Shown: positions 45,510 to 59,919 of the stretch, one piece after another
Numbering within the stretch: position 1 is the stretch's first letter
How the letters are laid out: every line of letters begins with the position of its first letter
DNA from: Panorpa germanica
Lineage: Eukaryota > Arthropoda > Insecta > Mecoptera > Panorpidae
NCBI GenBank assembly: GCA_963678705.1
Contig: OY783203.1
Span: 44,206,347-44,270,346 of the forward strand
DNA length: 64,000 nt
Direction: 5' to 3'
Notes under the pieces: generated by a model
Database searches by the model: none
Told to the model about the DNA's origin: nothing
What the model saw: only the letters and a program-made list of their open reading frames with translations
Translations under genes and position numbers: made by a program

Positions 45510-45690
45510 TATATGACGACACAGTAATTGGGATATTGGGCATTGATACTTGACGCTGACTGCTGTGTCTTCGGAATTGATTCCTTGGCCAGAGTTACAT
45601 TTCCTAGGTTTGCTTGTTATCATGTTAAATTGGTCAAGTTAAAACGGTAGTCCACATATATAATGCCACGACACTATAAAAACATACATA
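45510..45690 (+). mobile_element. SINE-1 copy with clear head
   Basis: GGGCATTGATACTTGACGCT, GACTGCTGTGTCTTCGGAAT, TGATTCCTTGGCCAGAGTTA and the body GGTTTGCTTGTTATCATGTT are in order. The end includes CCACGACACTATAAAAAC. The 3' tail is missing. Confidence 0.7.
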
Positions 45691-46249
45691 TACGTTACGC
45701 CGAATTATACAAAAAAGTATTGCAAGTGTAATATAAAAAGTAAAATAGTTAATTTATGGGTCATTAGCTATTTAGTTTTTGCTTCATAGTTTACAGGTAA
45801 GCACTATGGCGTTTTGTCTATATTTAGGTACTAGGATTTAGGTACTCTATTTATAGATACTTAAGCTCAAGCTTATGTGACTATTACAGGAAGACGCTTA
45901 CTTGCAAGAGCTTTAAATGGACTTACGTTAAATTATGTTTTACTCAAACTAGCTACAGAAATAATTACGCTTGAACTTATCAATATAGGTCAGTTTTGTT
46001 TTTCAGTATATAATACTCGTAGCTTAAGTGAATATAGGTAATTATGTATCACGTTTATTTGCTTAAGGACGTTCCCAAAAAAATCACTTTTCTAACAATT
46101 GTCTTGAAAATTTAAAAATATACGAGTATATGTATTAAAGTTTCAATGCTTCTAGCGGTACTAAATTTTTAGATATTAACTATTGCAGTTTTACATACGG
46201 ATCCTACAACGACCTATGTTGAAAGGGATGGTATTATTGATGGATTGAA

Positions 46250-46392
46250 AACTAGTTTATTCTCTTTATTTTAAGTACCCATACTCGTGTCTATAAGTTG
46301 TAAATTATGAATTCTAAATGATTAAAAATGTATATATCGTTTTAAGTGCTAATAACTGTTGAAAGTTGATGCACTCAAATTAATATCTTTTT
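46250..46392 (+). mobile_element. LINE (Jockey-like) 3' tail
   Basis: Only the 3' UTR remains: TTTATTTTAAGTACCCATAC, CTATAAGTTGTAAATTATGA, AAGTGCTAATAACTGTTGAA, GCACTCAAATTAAT. It is an extreme 5' truncation. Confidence 0.65.
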
Positions 46393-47130
46393 CATCAAGA
46401 ACGTTCCAAACCTGTGTACAGGCTTTAAATACTTAAAAATTTAATTGGAAGTAATTTTCACTGTAGAAAAAATAGTAATGCTTTGAAAGTATTTATTTGA
46501 AAAGGGTTATGTAAGAAATATTTTTTTAAAAAATGTGCAGCTTTTCCGTTGAATATTTTCTGGTGTGTAATCTCAATGTAAGAAGGAATAATATTCCTAA
46601 ATCTGTCTATATTATCACTTACTATAAATATTTAAAAAATTAACATATGGTAAATCTAACAACATAGTGGTTAAGCTTTATAATTTGTTGCCTAACATTC
46701 TGCAAATTCCAAACTGTGCCAGCACCCCCGTTTCTTCTCTTTGTCCCTATATAAGGTTATATCCTTCCTCTTGATGCTCTTGATGTTCAATTTCTACTGT
46801 ATGTTATTAGATAAGACATTCAAATTAGGAAAGAGCGTAGTAATTACTACATAATATATAAAGAAGCTCATAAACCTGAGCAACAAAGAGGTAAAAGATT
46901 TAAAGCTTAATTTGGAAATGTTAATGGTAGCTGGAAAATCTTATAATATTATTAATACATAAGCAAATACAAGAGCTAAAGAGCACTTAGGAAAAGTCTG
47001 ATAACTTGTTTGTATATAAACATACTCGCATTAATTAGAGAGAATTTCTAAGAAATGCGATTTTAATTAAAAGGTGGTTTTTATCAGTTCTGATAATATG
47101 GCGGGGTGCAGTTATCCAGTCCATCTTCTA

Positions 47131-47174
<44 letters not shown>

Positions 47175-47524
47175 GAGTATACATACTTCTTTTACCCAAG
47201 AGTGCATGAGTCAAAAAACCATTATTTTTTTTAAGAAAATCAATAGTAAATTTATTAGACATTGCCAAATTTAAATAATAAGTTTTTAGTATACATTTTA
47301 AAAAAGATTACCACTTAAGTTACGTTGTACATGCGCTTATAAGCATCCAGTTAAATTAACATACTTAGGTGCGGTTGCTGTAGTCATAGTTATCCCAATA
47401 GATAGTTACTTCGACAATTAAAAATAAGTAATGGTAAGTCGTTCTGCCAACGTTGTAGCAGAAACTGATTCGTCCATATTTCTCTTTAACTGCCTAAGTT
47501 AAATAAGTATTGCGACAACTTGAG
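46393..47524. other. Gene-free stretch
   Basis: No exon or assignable repeat was seen apart from the (TA)n at 47139-47171. Confidence 0.45.
47139..47171. repeat. (TA)n microsatellite
   Basis: About 16 TA units, with ACGAGTATAC just after it. Confidence 0.95.
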
Positions 47525-47880
47525 TACAGCAGTAACAGATCTATGATTTTTTTAGAACTGGGGCAAGAACTTGATAGTGCCCCATGCTACACCATACACA
47601 CTGCGAATTAAAATATATATATATATATATTTCAATTTTTTTTTTGTGTGTGAAAAAAAATAAAGTAAAAAAAAGTAACAAGATAAATTAGTTGTCTCTG
47701 ACAATCTCCGTGAGGACTATGAAAAAAGGTCATTTTTCCCAAAGAAATACTTTTCTTAATCTACTAAAAATATATTTTATTAACAAACGAAATGTGTACA
47801 TGCCTTTCGGAAATTAGCGCCCCATGAATTATTGCACGCCCATGGCAAGTACCCCATATTTCTCCCCCCCCCCCCCCACT
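47525..47880. repeat. Unclassified repeat related to 12955-13240, with poly-C run
   Basis: Shares words with the 13-kb copy (see there). At 47864-47877 there is a run of 14 C, rare in this DNA. The 140-codon frame starting at 47824 runs through the C run and is not supported as a gene. Confidence 0.4.
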
Positions 47881-48810
47881 TCGTCTAGATTTGGGTCTGA
47901 AGTACAGCAACCGGCACTTATCCCCTTTAAAGCGGTTACGTCACCAACTTATGCGTTGTTTTACAATTGCCAAAATTCTTCTACAGGTTTTTTTCTATTA
48001 GTACCAACAGCTACAAAAAAGCTGTATCCACTTCTCTTTATTAAAATATGTATTTATTATATGATATCAGAAGAAAATAAAATTGGAAAAGAATTTCTTT
48101 TTATTTGTTTTCTCGGAAATAATATGTATTTATTTTTCTTTAAGAGTTCAAAAAGTGTAACATTATTTCACGCTCATTTTAGCTATGTTTGCTACCCGCA
48201 ATGCTCGTACATCACATCGCGCTTGAAGTTTAATTTCATTCGTTGAATTTCTCCAAAAATCACGTACTTTACTTAACTATTTCTTTGGTTCATTTAACAC
48301 GAATTCGGAAAGGGGTGAAGGAGGGAAGGGGGAACTATATAATAAATAAAACTAGAGTCATCGTTTTGCAATGAACACTACATTATGTGAATAGTTTGTT
48401 CAAATTCCAAAGGTTATTAGGCGATTAGTAATAAAAAGAAGGAACTTTTAAGGAACAAAAGAAAAATTCACTCAATTCAGATTGTGTTCAATTAACATAA
48501 ATTTGAATGACATTAAAATCAATGTAGTCTTTCTAACACACAACTCGCCCCCGAAGATGGAATAAATTTAAGACTGGTAAAGAAGAAACACCAAATGATA
48601 AACAAATATACCAACTATGTAATAAACGAATCTACAACACACAGTATAATAATTTACAATTAATGCGAAATATAACGCAGCTGTTGAAATCGCAGTAAAG
48701 AGAACAATTACGTTGTTGCTCAATGAAAATTCTATGATCTAAAAATTTCTATAAATATGTGGAAACGGCGATTAAATCACCTACTTAACAACTTTTTATA
48801 TATAAATAAA

Positions 48811-50299
<1,489 letters not shown>

Positions 50300-50490
50300 G
50301 CGATTTATACTTAAAAGAGGTTATAAAAGTTATACCGCTTTTCCCTATATATCTATAGATCTATAATACAATAATAAATTTTATCTTATTCGTTTCTATA
50401 TACATTATAGAAAAATAAGTGAGTCAGTGCTTTTTCGTTGTATCGGCAGTTTATACCCCACAACTTGTTTTACGTGTGAGTCGCCGTTGA
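50300..50490. repeat. ~185-bp dispersed repeat, copy B
   Basis: Same orientation as copy A (41935-42120), with a ~25-base insertion near the start (CCGCTTTTCCCTATATATCT). Confidence 0.75.
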
Positions 50491-50539
50491 ACTCTCGTAA
50501 TTTGAACTATAGTACATATATTAATATTTAATGCAATAT

Positions 50540-50660
50540 ATATATATAATCATAAACTAATTATGTGGTATTATTATAAATATACATGAGGCATCGACAC
50601 CATAAAAGCTGCAAACATACTCCTAGCAAGAGGTAGTCAGTGATAATTGATAGGGCTGGT
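50540..50660 (+). mobile_element. SINE-1 3' half
   Basis: ATAATCATAAACTAATTATG, ATGAGGCATCGACACCATAA, AAGCTGCAAACATACTCCTA and GTCAGTGATAATTGATAGGG follow the SINE-1 order. The head is absent. Confidence 0.55.
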
Positions 50661-52429
50661 ATTGGTAAAAGACAAAAATAATTAATTGTGAATATATTTA
50701 GAAATTTTCAAATATATCAAGACAGAAGTTAGTGGAAAAAGATGTGTTTTATTATATTTCAAGTCTACTGAATAATATACTTTTTTTCTTTTATTCTTAT
50801 TCCGTGGTTTCTTAACAATTGATTCTACTCTCTTTATCTTAATATAATGTATAATTTTTTTTTATATTCCTACTTAAAAACAGTTTTTTTGAAAAAATAA
50901 TACTCTTATAACTTGAACCATAACTACAACTTTATAATTTATGAATAAAGTTTATTAATAGATTTTTATAAAATAAAACTTTTATTTCGAAAGAATAGTA
51001 AAAAAAAGGGAATACAATAATTTGATTAATAAATTAAAGCCATTGAAAAAGCAGCATCTCATCACATAATACACTAGGTGTCATTAGTGCTGAATATAGA
51101 AAAGAAAAAAATCAACAGGCTTAGACAAAAGAGACGCGGTAAAAAATAAAAAGAGATTCCAAGAAGATCCCTCAGAAATTTACGGACTTATTCAAAGAGA
51201 TATAATTAGACGAAATGGGACGTAAAAGAAAAATACGGTATAATAATCTAGGTTAACTCTCTAAAAAATAATTGAGAATTTCGAAAACTAAAAGAAAAAC
51301 AGATTGTGTGTAAGATGTTGGATGTTAAGAATATTGAGTAAACTACACGACTAGAGTAGTCTCTCCAGGGTTCAGAGTCTTTAGGGCCCCACTGTATGCT
51401 GTATAAACTGGAACTGAATATAAATAGCACTCTCCATCTAAACAATTTAATTACTGGTGAGACAAAGGCATTTTTATTTATAAAATAGATAGCAAAAATG
51501 ACCCATCTATAGATATTGTTTCTGTTACGGCCGTGGGTTTTAATTTTTTTTTTAATTTAAATTTCATGTTGCATACGTAAGTTTTTTACAGGACAAAATA
51601 TAATAAATTTAGAACACAATTCTCGAGGAAAGAAAAACTAAATGTCAATATTGTATTCAGTATAAGTAGTAGAATTTCTAGTTTAGACAAATTCAATCTA
51701 AGGATAGAATGGATGTTAGATTTTCTACACAAATTAAGTCAAGGACGAACTTATGTTAATAGAAATCGTGTTTAGTCAAAATTGTATTTCGGTAAAATGA
51801 ACCGTATCCAGTCACAATTGCATTCAACGGTACGCCTTTTTCATATGTAGGCTTTACACAATTGGGCCATGTTTAATATAGCGATTATTAAAATGATTTG
51901 CTAATGTTATAGCCACATAGTGTCAGAAATTGAGATAAAACTTCAAATTTTAAATAGCATCTCCGTTATCTATCTGATTTAAAGAACCAACCCAAAAAAA
52001 TTTACCCTAAAATTTGAAAAAGTGATTCACGCAAACCAGTCTTTTTCTTCAAAATTTGTTTTTGTAAATTGAAGTTACTTTTACAGTAGTACAAATTAAA
52101 GGAATAGTAATTAAACAAAAAATTTCATGTTCTTTTCTCAAAAAAAAAAAAAAAAAACAATGTACTATTACATTGTAAAAATCGGGGTCAACCGTATTAT
52201 AATTATCTTGTATACTTTAGAACCGGGGCAAATAAATTAGGATAGAATGTAACGTAAATCCTTAAATGCGCTTTAAGTAATGTCTTATTTAATCTTTTAA
52301 TGCAATCCTGCAAAAAAAGCATAATCGGAATTAGAGATAAAATTCTAAAGCGCACTCGTGAACGAAGTGAAAGATATTTAAAATCTTGTTGTTGCTTTAC
52401 GTTGAAATCTTTTAAAACATCAATAAATT
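50661..52429. other. Gene-free stretch
   Basis: Holds a pure A run (52140-52158) and no exon-like window. Confidence 0.45.
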
Positions 52430-52715
52430 ATTGTGAAGAAAAGAAGAAAAAGGGAACATGAATGCTGACACAACGGTGAAACCAAACATGTAAAAAGACA
52501 AATGCCGAAGGGGCTATGTTCCTTATGTTCTTTATTCTCCATCCTCGGTATGCCTCATTGCTCCATGCTCGGAATTGGATGCCACATCGCGCCGTACCTT
52601 GCTCTGAAGCACTGAATGCCACTGATGTCGCCCGCCTATGTTTCAACTGTGATTTCAAATCACATGTATTAGATTTTACACTGTTAAATGTTTCACTTTC
52701 TATATTAAACACATA
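52430..52715. other. GC-richer island of unknown origin
   Basis: About 48% GC and open in frames on both strands (minus: SNTCDLKSQLKHRRATSVAF, SASEQGTARCGIQFRAWSNE, AYRGWRIKNIRNIAPSAF). The compositional break suggests an insertion. No termini or exon borders were identified. It precedes a LINE piece. Confidence 0.3.
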
Positions 52716-52759
52716 AATGTTGTATTAAAGGCGTATTTTGTATTACAACAACTACAAAA

Positions 52760-53010
52760 TTCTTCCCAATAGGTGCATGGATAGGTGCATAACCCACATT
52801 TATGAAACCGCTAATATGCAATAACTGTTATGAACCACAAACAATATATAAACAATGTAACAGTTCCCTAACAGTGAACCATATTATTCTTTAATGCTCC
52901 ATTTACTAATCGCACAGACAAAACTATAATATGCCTGAAGACTATAAGCAGATATTTCAAAGCAGAGAAAGTCTTAAAAACCTTATTGACTTTTACTTTT
53001 TTAGTTTTTG
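52760..53010 (+). mobile_element. LINE (Jockey-like) ORF2 end
   Basis: The plus strand reads MKPLICNNCYEPQTIYKQC, NSSLTVNHIIL, then CSIY and further on EDYKQIFQSRESLKNLIDF. This is the C-terminal Cys/His motif (C..C...LTV.HII..C) and matches the copy at 16425-16870. Several in-frame stops. Confidence 0.7.
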
Positions 53011-53149
53011 TAATGTTTTTGCCATTAAGCTCTACATTCTTCCGCCTTAAATTATTAAACTACATATCATTGTGCTTAATTACATATCTATCCATTCTCA
53101 ATCCTTCCAAAAGAAACAATAAAAATACATACAAAACAGATAAATTTAA

Positions 53150-53860
53150 ACCTCTACTGCTTCTCTCTTCCTGCTATTCTCACTCCTGTTTCTACTCTGC
53201 TCTTCTTTCTCTTTCTTCGCGCCTTCTCTCTATCTCCGCCATCCACCGCTCCTCTTTAATAGCTGCATAATCTTCTTTTCACTTTTTACTCTTTTCTCAC
53301 ATGAACACTTAATGTGCTGCAGCGTTTCTCTCTCTCCAGCATACGTTAAATTATTTATTCTCTATTTTCCCAGTATCTGCTGCCTTTCTCTTCGTTTCCC
53401 AATCTAAATCTTGCTATGTTTCATATGTTCCTTGTTTCTGTTTCTGGTATGTATTCCGGTTTCTCTCTCTCCCAAATCCTCTTGAATCTGTCATATTATG
53501 CTGTTATGCGGTATTTACTGTTATAATTTTTTTCTATTTTTTCCTGTTGCTGTATCTCTCTATCGCTGCTCCTTAGCTCCTCTTCCACGCTCAAGATATT
53601 TTTCCATTCCTTCCTATTGACCACTTCCATCTTCCATTTCCTAACACCTGTCTTCTTTAAGTCTTTCTTCACTCTTACATATCCTGTTTTTGCTTCCATC
53701 AATTTCTTAGCGGTTCTGATTCCGTCCATTCTTTCTACATGTCCTACATCGCTCCTATATCGCTTTCTTGATTTCTATTCTATATTTCTGTATTTGTTCG
53801 TAATCTCCTCTGACTCTTTTCGCATACTACTCTATAAATTTTCGCAGAACGTGCAACAAA
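53150..53860 (-). mobile_element. LINE ORF2 C-terminal relic (RTE/Jockey-like)
   Basis: The minus strand is purine-rich. The frame at 53496-53729 reads MDGIRTAKKLMEAKTGYV, RVKKDLKKTGVRKWKMEVV, NRKEWKNILSVEEE, the pattern 'G.R.RGRP...W...V..DL...GVR.W...A.NR.EW' that closes many arthropod non-LTR ORF2 proteins. Farther downstream come degenerate Glu/Arg-rich frames. The copy is 5'-truncated and broken. Confidence 0.6.
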
Positions 53861-54354
53861 GGATTTATGTAGGTATGTAGGTGTTTAATAATAATTAACG
53901 TGTACAAAAACTAGTACAACCTGCTTTTTCACAGAATTGCTAATTAAATAACTAAACTCAAAGAACTCGACAATTTTCATGGATAAATTAATATGAAATG
54001 AACATCAAATGAGACTAATAATTTTACAGCGTAAGGTCGTATTTGTATATTACAAGTGAATTCAAAGAAAAAGGAGAATTATGGCGTGGGAAGCCTTTAC
54101 CATTCACATGAACAGGGTCTCTGATCTATGTTAGGGAAAGGGACCATATTTATAATTACAAAGCTCGCTCTCTTACCTATTCAAACTTATTACAAATCTC
54201 ATAACCAAAATGACTACATTAATTTATTAACTAATCATATTTTAAATTTTATATTTAAAAAAGAGTGTGTCATAATTATTATTTCTACGAAAAAATGTAT
54301 ATCAGTATTAAATATATTAGAAAATATATCTTTATTTTTTCCCTTTTAATGTAA

Positions 54355-54445
54355 TATATGTAACGTTGGCATATTTCCGAAGCTGAGTCCTATCACCGAA
54401 AATGTCCACTATGCTACCAGTTTTTGTGATGTCATGCACTCATAC
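54355..54445 (-). mobile_element. SINE-1 tail fragment
   Basis: TGTAACGTTGGCATATTTCC, GAAGCTGAGTCCTATCACCG and ACCAGTTTTTGTGATGTCAT are the reversed 3' third of SINE-1. It joins the LINE piece at 54450. Confidence 0.6.
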
Positions 54446-54449
54446 AATG

Positions 54450-54885
54450 GTCCAACAACAGGATAGAATGAAGAGGATGGATGAAGGTAAGTACAATACC
54501 AGATACAGCCAGTTATGGTCAAAAGGAATGCCGCAACACCTGGGAAAACACGGTGGGAAAGAAAAGAAAATAATCACCATGCTTAGACTTGAGAATGCAA
54601 AAAAGGGCAGTAGGTACTGGGGAACAGAGGGACAGAAACGATGCGGGATGTGTGGCAAGGAAGCTGAAACATTAGATCATAGTAAGATCTGATAGAAATC
54701 CTGCAAGGGAAGAAGAAGCAGGAATAAAATGGATGAATGGTGCTAAAAGAGAATAGCGGTCAGGAGAAAGGGAAAAGTCGAGTAGGCCTGAATGAGATAC
54801 TGCAGGGAAAGAGGAAAAGAAGAGTATGGATTCGCAAATAAAGAGAAATAATAGAGAAGGTAGATAGACGAGAGGTAGTTTTTAA
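54450..54885 (+). mobile_element. LINE ORF2 C-terminal fragment (R1-like), best preserved copy
   Basis: Open for about 80 codons: RMKRMDEGKYNTRYSQLW, SKGMPQHLGKHGGKEKKI, ITMLRLENAKKGSRYWGTE, GQKRCGMCGKEAETLDH. Then, after a shift, AGIKWMNGAKRE and a basic tail. The RY...P.YL......I...R.GN..R..YW......C..C....ET..H layout is the C-terminal end of a common arthropod LINE protein. It is 5'-truncated. The copy at 9115-9850 is a more decayed relative. Confidence 0.7.
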
Positions 54886-55139
54886 ATAGAAATTGCTATA
54901 TATACATAAAGAACTGAATTTAATTAAATTTTTAGCATTTGATAAGTTAGAAAATGAAATAAGAAGGAAATGTAAACAGGTCGTAAGATCAAAAAGGATC
55001 AAAACAGATCATATACAATAAAATAAATAGAAATAACTCAAATAAATCATTCATAAGCTAAGATATTAACATTTGAAATGATATGTCCACTGTTATTTCT
55101 TTTGTTCATTTAACCTGTTTAATTAATTGTCCAATTAAT

Positions 55140-55276
55140 AAATTTTAATACTACACCTCTACTTAATAAGCATATAATCAAATTAATTATGATACCAACC
55201 AAACCCAGAACGGGGATCGAACTCGAGGACATAGTAGTCAAACATCAAGTATAAATACTCTGGGACACTGTGTCGT
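55140..55276 (-). mobile_element. SINE-1 copy
   Basis: Reversed order: CTACACCTCTACTTAATAAG, GATACCAACCAAACCCAGAA, GGGGATCGAACTCGAGGACA (B box), and a head ending near GGGACACTGTGTCGTT. The tail part is missing. Confidence 0.7.
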
Positions 55277-55964
55277 TAAAAAAAAGTATATTTAATATAG
55301 ATATTTTATGTGGACGAGCACGAATATTAATGGGAATGTCTTCTATTACTGTTATTACTTCCAGTCTAGCTGATATGGTTAAACGAATTTGTTATTTTTA
55401 AAAATATATTCTAGAGCTAGAGTCTACTGCTATGTGCTATTCCCTTTGAGTTTTCCATAATTATTTGAACATGTTTTACAGAACTCTTTGTAAGTTTATA
55501 TTTGGTATTTAAAACTATATTTCATTAATGTGAATATTTATAATGGTTTTACGAGTATTTATATGAATTGCTCACAAAGTAAAACTTTAAAACAGATTCG
55601 TTGCAATACTACTTCAGAGTTCATTCTACTTTATATCAATATTTATACACCTACAAGTAAAGTATACTCGTGTCTCTATGTGGGGTATGGAAGTACTAGT
55701 ACATTGTAACTAGCTTTTAAATAGTTACATTTATAAATTGGATATTAAATATATTCCACACAATTTGTACATATATTTTTTTTGACACATTTTTCGGAAC
55801 CCCTCCTTTTGGTGTGACGTCAGACATATTCAATTAATACAAAATTATTTTTGGGAAGTTTTTGAAGATATTACCTTTTTTAGCTCTCACGTACGTTTGC
55901 TGTATATAAGCATGTAACGTCACAAAGCCATTGACTCCTCTCAATTTGTGCGTTTTATTTCCTA

Positions 55965-56408
55965 ATAAATGATATTTTTTTCGGCAAAAAAGCGCTTTAT
56001 GTATCAATAATGTCTCCTTTAAGCTTGATACATTTAGTCCAGAGTTTTTCTAATTTTTTTATTCCTTCCAAATAATAGGTTTTCTCAAGGCTCTCAAAAT
56101 AGGCGTTTGTTTTAGTGATTTCAATGATGACCTCTTTGTTAGACCTAAATCTCTTACCGCCCAATTATTCTTCAGGTCGCAATAGAATAAATCTGAAGAA
56201 TTTATGGATTTTTGCCATGGTGACTACACACTCAATCGCAATCTCTGCATCCTTCGCGTGGATATCTGCTTTCAATGGCTGTCAAACACAAACTAAATGA
56301 CACAGTTTCCTCAAAATTTGTCAGTAGTCTATTAACAGATGATAGTTGACGGGAGCTGCGCGGGATATTGAAAGTATCAATGACTTAACATACTACCCTC
56401 GTATTTCT
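55965..56408 (-). mobile_element. Internally deleted mariner with one terminal repeat
   Basis: The terminal repeat is at 56392-56408 (reversed TACGAGGGTAGTATGTTAAG). On the minus strand come the leader, then fragments SAIVMAKIHK-like (TMAKIHKFFRFILLRPEE), LGGKRFRSNKEVIIEIT, AYFESLEKTYYLEGIKKLEK, LWTKCIKLKGD. This is the mariner transposase C-terminal third with the N-terminal and most of the catalytic core deleted and several stops. The opposite terminal repeat was not found. Confidence 0.72.
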
Positions 56409-57985
56409 GCCATGGTTTAACGATATAATGAAAATATTAATCCATCTCGTTTGCTCCTATACATTGATAGATGGTTACCAAAAAAATGTCTTAAGGCAAA
56501 ATATCTTAGAGTTTCTACGACAAACACAAAACTATTTTAGAAATGTCATATCTCCAGTGCACGACTGTACGTGTGGCTGTATGAAATTAAAAAATTTAAA
56601 CTTTCAAGTTGCCGCTGACATGCAATTACAAAATAAATTAGAACCCAAGCGAAAAATGAGATAGAAATATAGTATTTTGTGGCTAATGAAATAAGCTGTG
56701 GAATATTTAACATTTTTCTATTTAAAATCGTGACGGTCTTTTTATTCTAAATATATATTTTGCAAAATAGAAACTAACTTTCTGTTGAAAGCGATCAGTA
56801 TTTTTATTAACTGTTAAAATGTCAGCATGCTGTACCATAATACGTAAAATATGTAATGGTAGTTTTTCTGGTAATTATTAGTTTAGTCACTCCAAAAAGT
56901 ATCTCGTTTTTTTATAGTTTAATTAAAATTACATATTCCACATTAAGATCTCATTTCAATATACTAAAATTCTATGTGGTTGTTCATATGTAACCAAGAA
57001 AATGGTTTAAAGTAATCTATAATATTCCGTTAAAAGAATTGTGACTTATCCATTGCTGACTCCCAAATAATATAAAAGTTCTCAAATAGTATAGATGTGT
57101 TTGAAAAAAACATTACTCATACAAATTTCTTATTTCATATTTATTTTACAAATTCGAACCAGTTGATGATTTATTCTCTCCAAAAGACCTTAGCTTTTCC
57201 ATCTCTGCCCTACTTAGATGATTATATCTCTTCAATTAATAAAAATAATAGATTCAGTAAAGTAGGATGTTTCTAACGGTAAAATGAAAAAACTTTTTAC
57301 AAATTTTTCATTTCCTTGACAACATGATTTAATAGAATATATTTTTCTTAACTTGATTTGCAGAGCGTGCCTCAGAGATAAGAATTATATTAAACCTTCT
57401 GATAAAAGGATTTTTACAGTTGTTTTCAACAAATGTAATAGATTTTTATATTACATTTAAACAAAACTATTAAAGTTTGTCAACTTGAAGTTAAATTATA
57501 TATGTGATGGATACACCTCAAAGGAAATTCGTTTTATATTTTTGTATTATTAATATCTAGTATATCATCTTTATAGCAATTGTTTTTTATGTATTGAGTG
57601 GAGTAAGTTATACATAATCGTAATTAGCAATCGTAATTAATGTATTACTTTTATATTCTAATAATTAACGTGTATTTATTTATATCATTAACATAACTAA
57701 CCACTTGTCCCCAACATTCGCAACCATTCTGATCTGACAACAACTGTATAAATATAATTTAATTCTTTTGCGTAATAGTCTTAATAAAATTTTTTTGGAA
57801 AATAAAAATTGAAAAATTTGCCGCAAATCTAAAATTGTTTTTTCTATGAGATTTTGGCTGCTATGTGCGCACATTTCGTTTGACAGCTGATTGTTAAATT
57901 GTGAATTAGGGTAATAGTAATGAGTAAAGTTTGGTGCTTACAGTACACTACGCATGTACAGTGGTAAATTAATAAACATTAATTT
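56409..57985. other. Gene-free stretch
   Basis: A 78-codon frame at 56428-56664 (ATG start, with CTCGCMKLKNLNFQ) has no exon support. Nothing else was assigned. Confidence 0.45.
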
Positions 57986-57989
57986 AGAA

Positions 57990-58215
57990 GGTTCATCCTA
58001 TGTAAAAGTGTACTAATGTGAAACAACTACAATACGCCATATTCAAAAAGTTGTCGTCAGTTACACTACGAGGCAAGCCTCAAGATAGCTTACTTACAAA
58101 CACGATATGAACGTTGGCATTCTTTCCAGGTTTAAAATAATATATACTGTGGAAATTGAACCGAGTCTTAACGTGGAGATAGTACTAAAGTCAACGACTC
58201 AACCAATTCGGCCAC
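57990..58215 (-). mobile_element. SINE-2-like copy with tRNA-like head
   Basis: On the minus strand AAGTGGCCGAATTGGTTGAG (A-box region) and CTCGGTTCAATTTCC (B-box region, about 58150-58165) make a tRNA-like head. The rest includes the segment shared with 11337-11460. Whether the body is the same family as 38270-38465 is uncertain. Confidence 0.5.
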
Positions 58216-59074
58216 TTGATTACAAATATAATTATTATGTGAAAACAAGTTGTGACAATGAGGTGCTCAATGTGGATAAATTGAATAACAAATGATATTA
58301 AAACAGTAATAGCGTAGCTCAGTATTTTTCACTCAGACAATTAAACACATGTTGGAACATGTCTTTATCGTTGACGAAACTCAGCTGCAGTTATTTTTTC
58401 AAACTCTTTATCGCTTTTCAACTAGTGCTTATTGTTTTATGTAGAACATTAAATTTTATTTATTACTCGAAAGCTATAAAATCTTTATATGGTCAGTAAT
58501 TAACTTTGGTAATAATAATCTGAATGAAATGACAGTATAAATCGGACAATAAAAATAATGTTTGTTTTTGTAAAGTTCAACCCACGGTTTATGATTTATG
58601 TGTAATATAGTATTTATTTTATAATAGAGATATTGATTATATTTTTAATATATAAATGTGGAATAATGATTATTAATTAGTAAGTTCCAAGTTTTAATAT
58701 TATTATAATTCTTTAGTTTAGTAAATGTAAATCTATGTTAGTTTAAGTATTTATTATTTATTAGGTATGTAGTAATTTAAAAGAGTTAAGCAACCATTAA
58801 AATTAGTAGTAAGAATTGATTGGATTTATTTGGTTGATGATAATTGTTTATAATAAAGTTTTATATGTAAACTGAACTAGTTATTATCCATATTTTATGT
58901 GGATGGAATTTTTAATAGAGTATAAAAACATAGCGCTCTTTGAATCGCTCTCCTCTTGTAAGTTGGTCTGTTGTAGAGGAAAGACGTGTTTTGTAGCTAC
59001 TGAATATTTTGATTTGATAAAACTTTTAATTGGTAATATAAAGTGTTTCTTTTTAATTCTACATGTTTATTTTT
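58216..59074. other. Gene-free stretch
   Basis: No exon or assignable repeat was seen. Confidence 0.45.
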
Positions 59075-59305
59075 AATTTAATTTATTTAACGTTGTTTTA
59101 ACAATTTCAGATGCAGAGACCTATTACCGACGACTTTGTACTATGTTCGCAGTATTTATAGTGTCGTGATCTGTAGTGACATGTGAACTACACCGCTGTC
59201 TTATAAGTTTTATGATTTAATATGTTTTATGCGCACATAAGTAATTTAACTTTGATAGCAATCAATCCCAGAAGAAGTAGCACTAATTCAGGAATAAAAC
59301 TCTAA
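59075..59305 (-). mobile_element. SINE-1 copy, nearly full length
   Basis: Reversed order: TTTAACGTTGTTTTAACAAT tail, AGATGCAGAGACCTATTACC, AGTGTCGTGATCTGTAGTGA, CATGTGAACTACACCGCTGT, then TTTGATAGCAATCAATCCCA. The B box and head are diverged. Confidence 0.65.
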
Positions 59306-59919
59306 AATTCTAAAGCCCTAAATATTTTTTTATAAAAATTAGCTACAAGCTAATATTAAGTTTCAATGTGTACCTCTCACATAGAATTTGTAACGCAGTG
59401 TGCAAGATTAAATTTGCTAGAGTGTTACAAGCTAACTCAAGCGAGAAACTTTATTCTGTTTACTATCTAATGTTAAACGAAATATAAAAACGTAAAAATA
59501 TTAACGTCGCTATAATAAAAGCTGTTGAAGTTTTGGAGATGAAGAAGAATTTAAAAAGGACTGAAGCTTTGAATTGATGACAACAAAAATCAGAAATAGG
59601 TCAAGAGTAGAGAAAAGGTGTATATTAAAAAATATCAAAATGCAAAACGTCTATATGCATTTTACATATAAAGTGTTGAATCTTTTTTATTTTTTTTTTT
59701 ATTGTGACATCTGAAATATTTATATGTCTCTGTTATATGTATGTATATATATATAAGTTTCTACTGTTATCAGTTAAAAGCTTTAGCTATTAAGGTCAAC
59801 TAACAATATCATGTATTCTTAAAATATAAATTCTTGGACTCTTTTTTATATTCATAGTCGTTTTCACATTAGAATCACTAAACATTTATTAAATTTTGTT
59901 AACCTGTAAAATACCCACA

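Noticed and set aside
47824..48246. 140-codon ORF with ATG start
   Set aside because: It runs through a 14-C homopolymer into AT-rich hydrophobic noise, and the first part lies in a repeat shared with 13 kb. No splice or family support.
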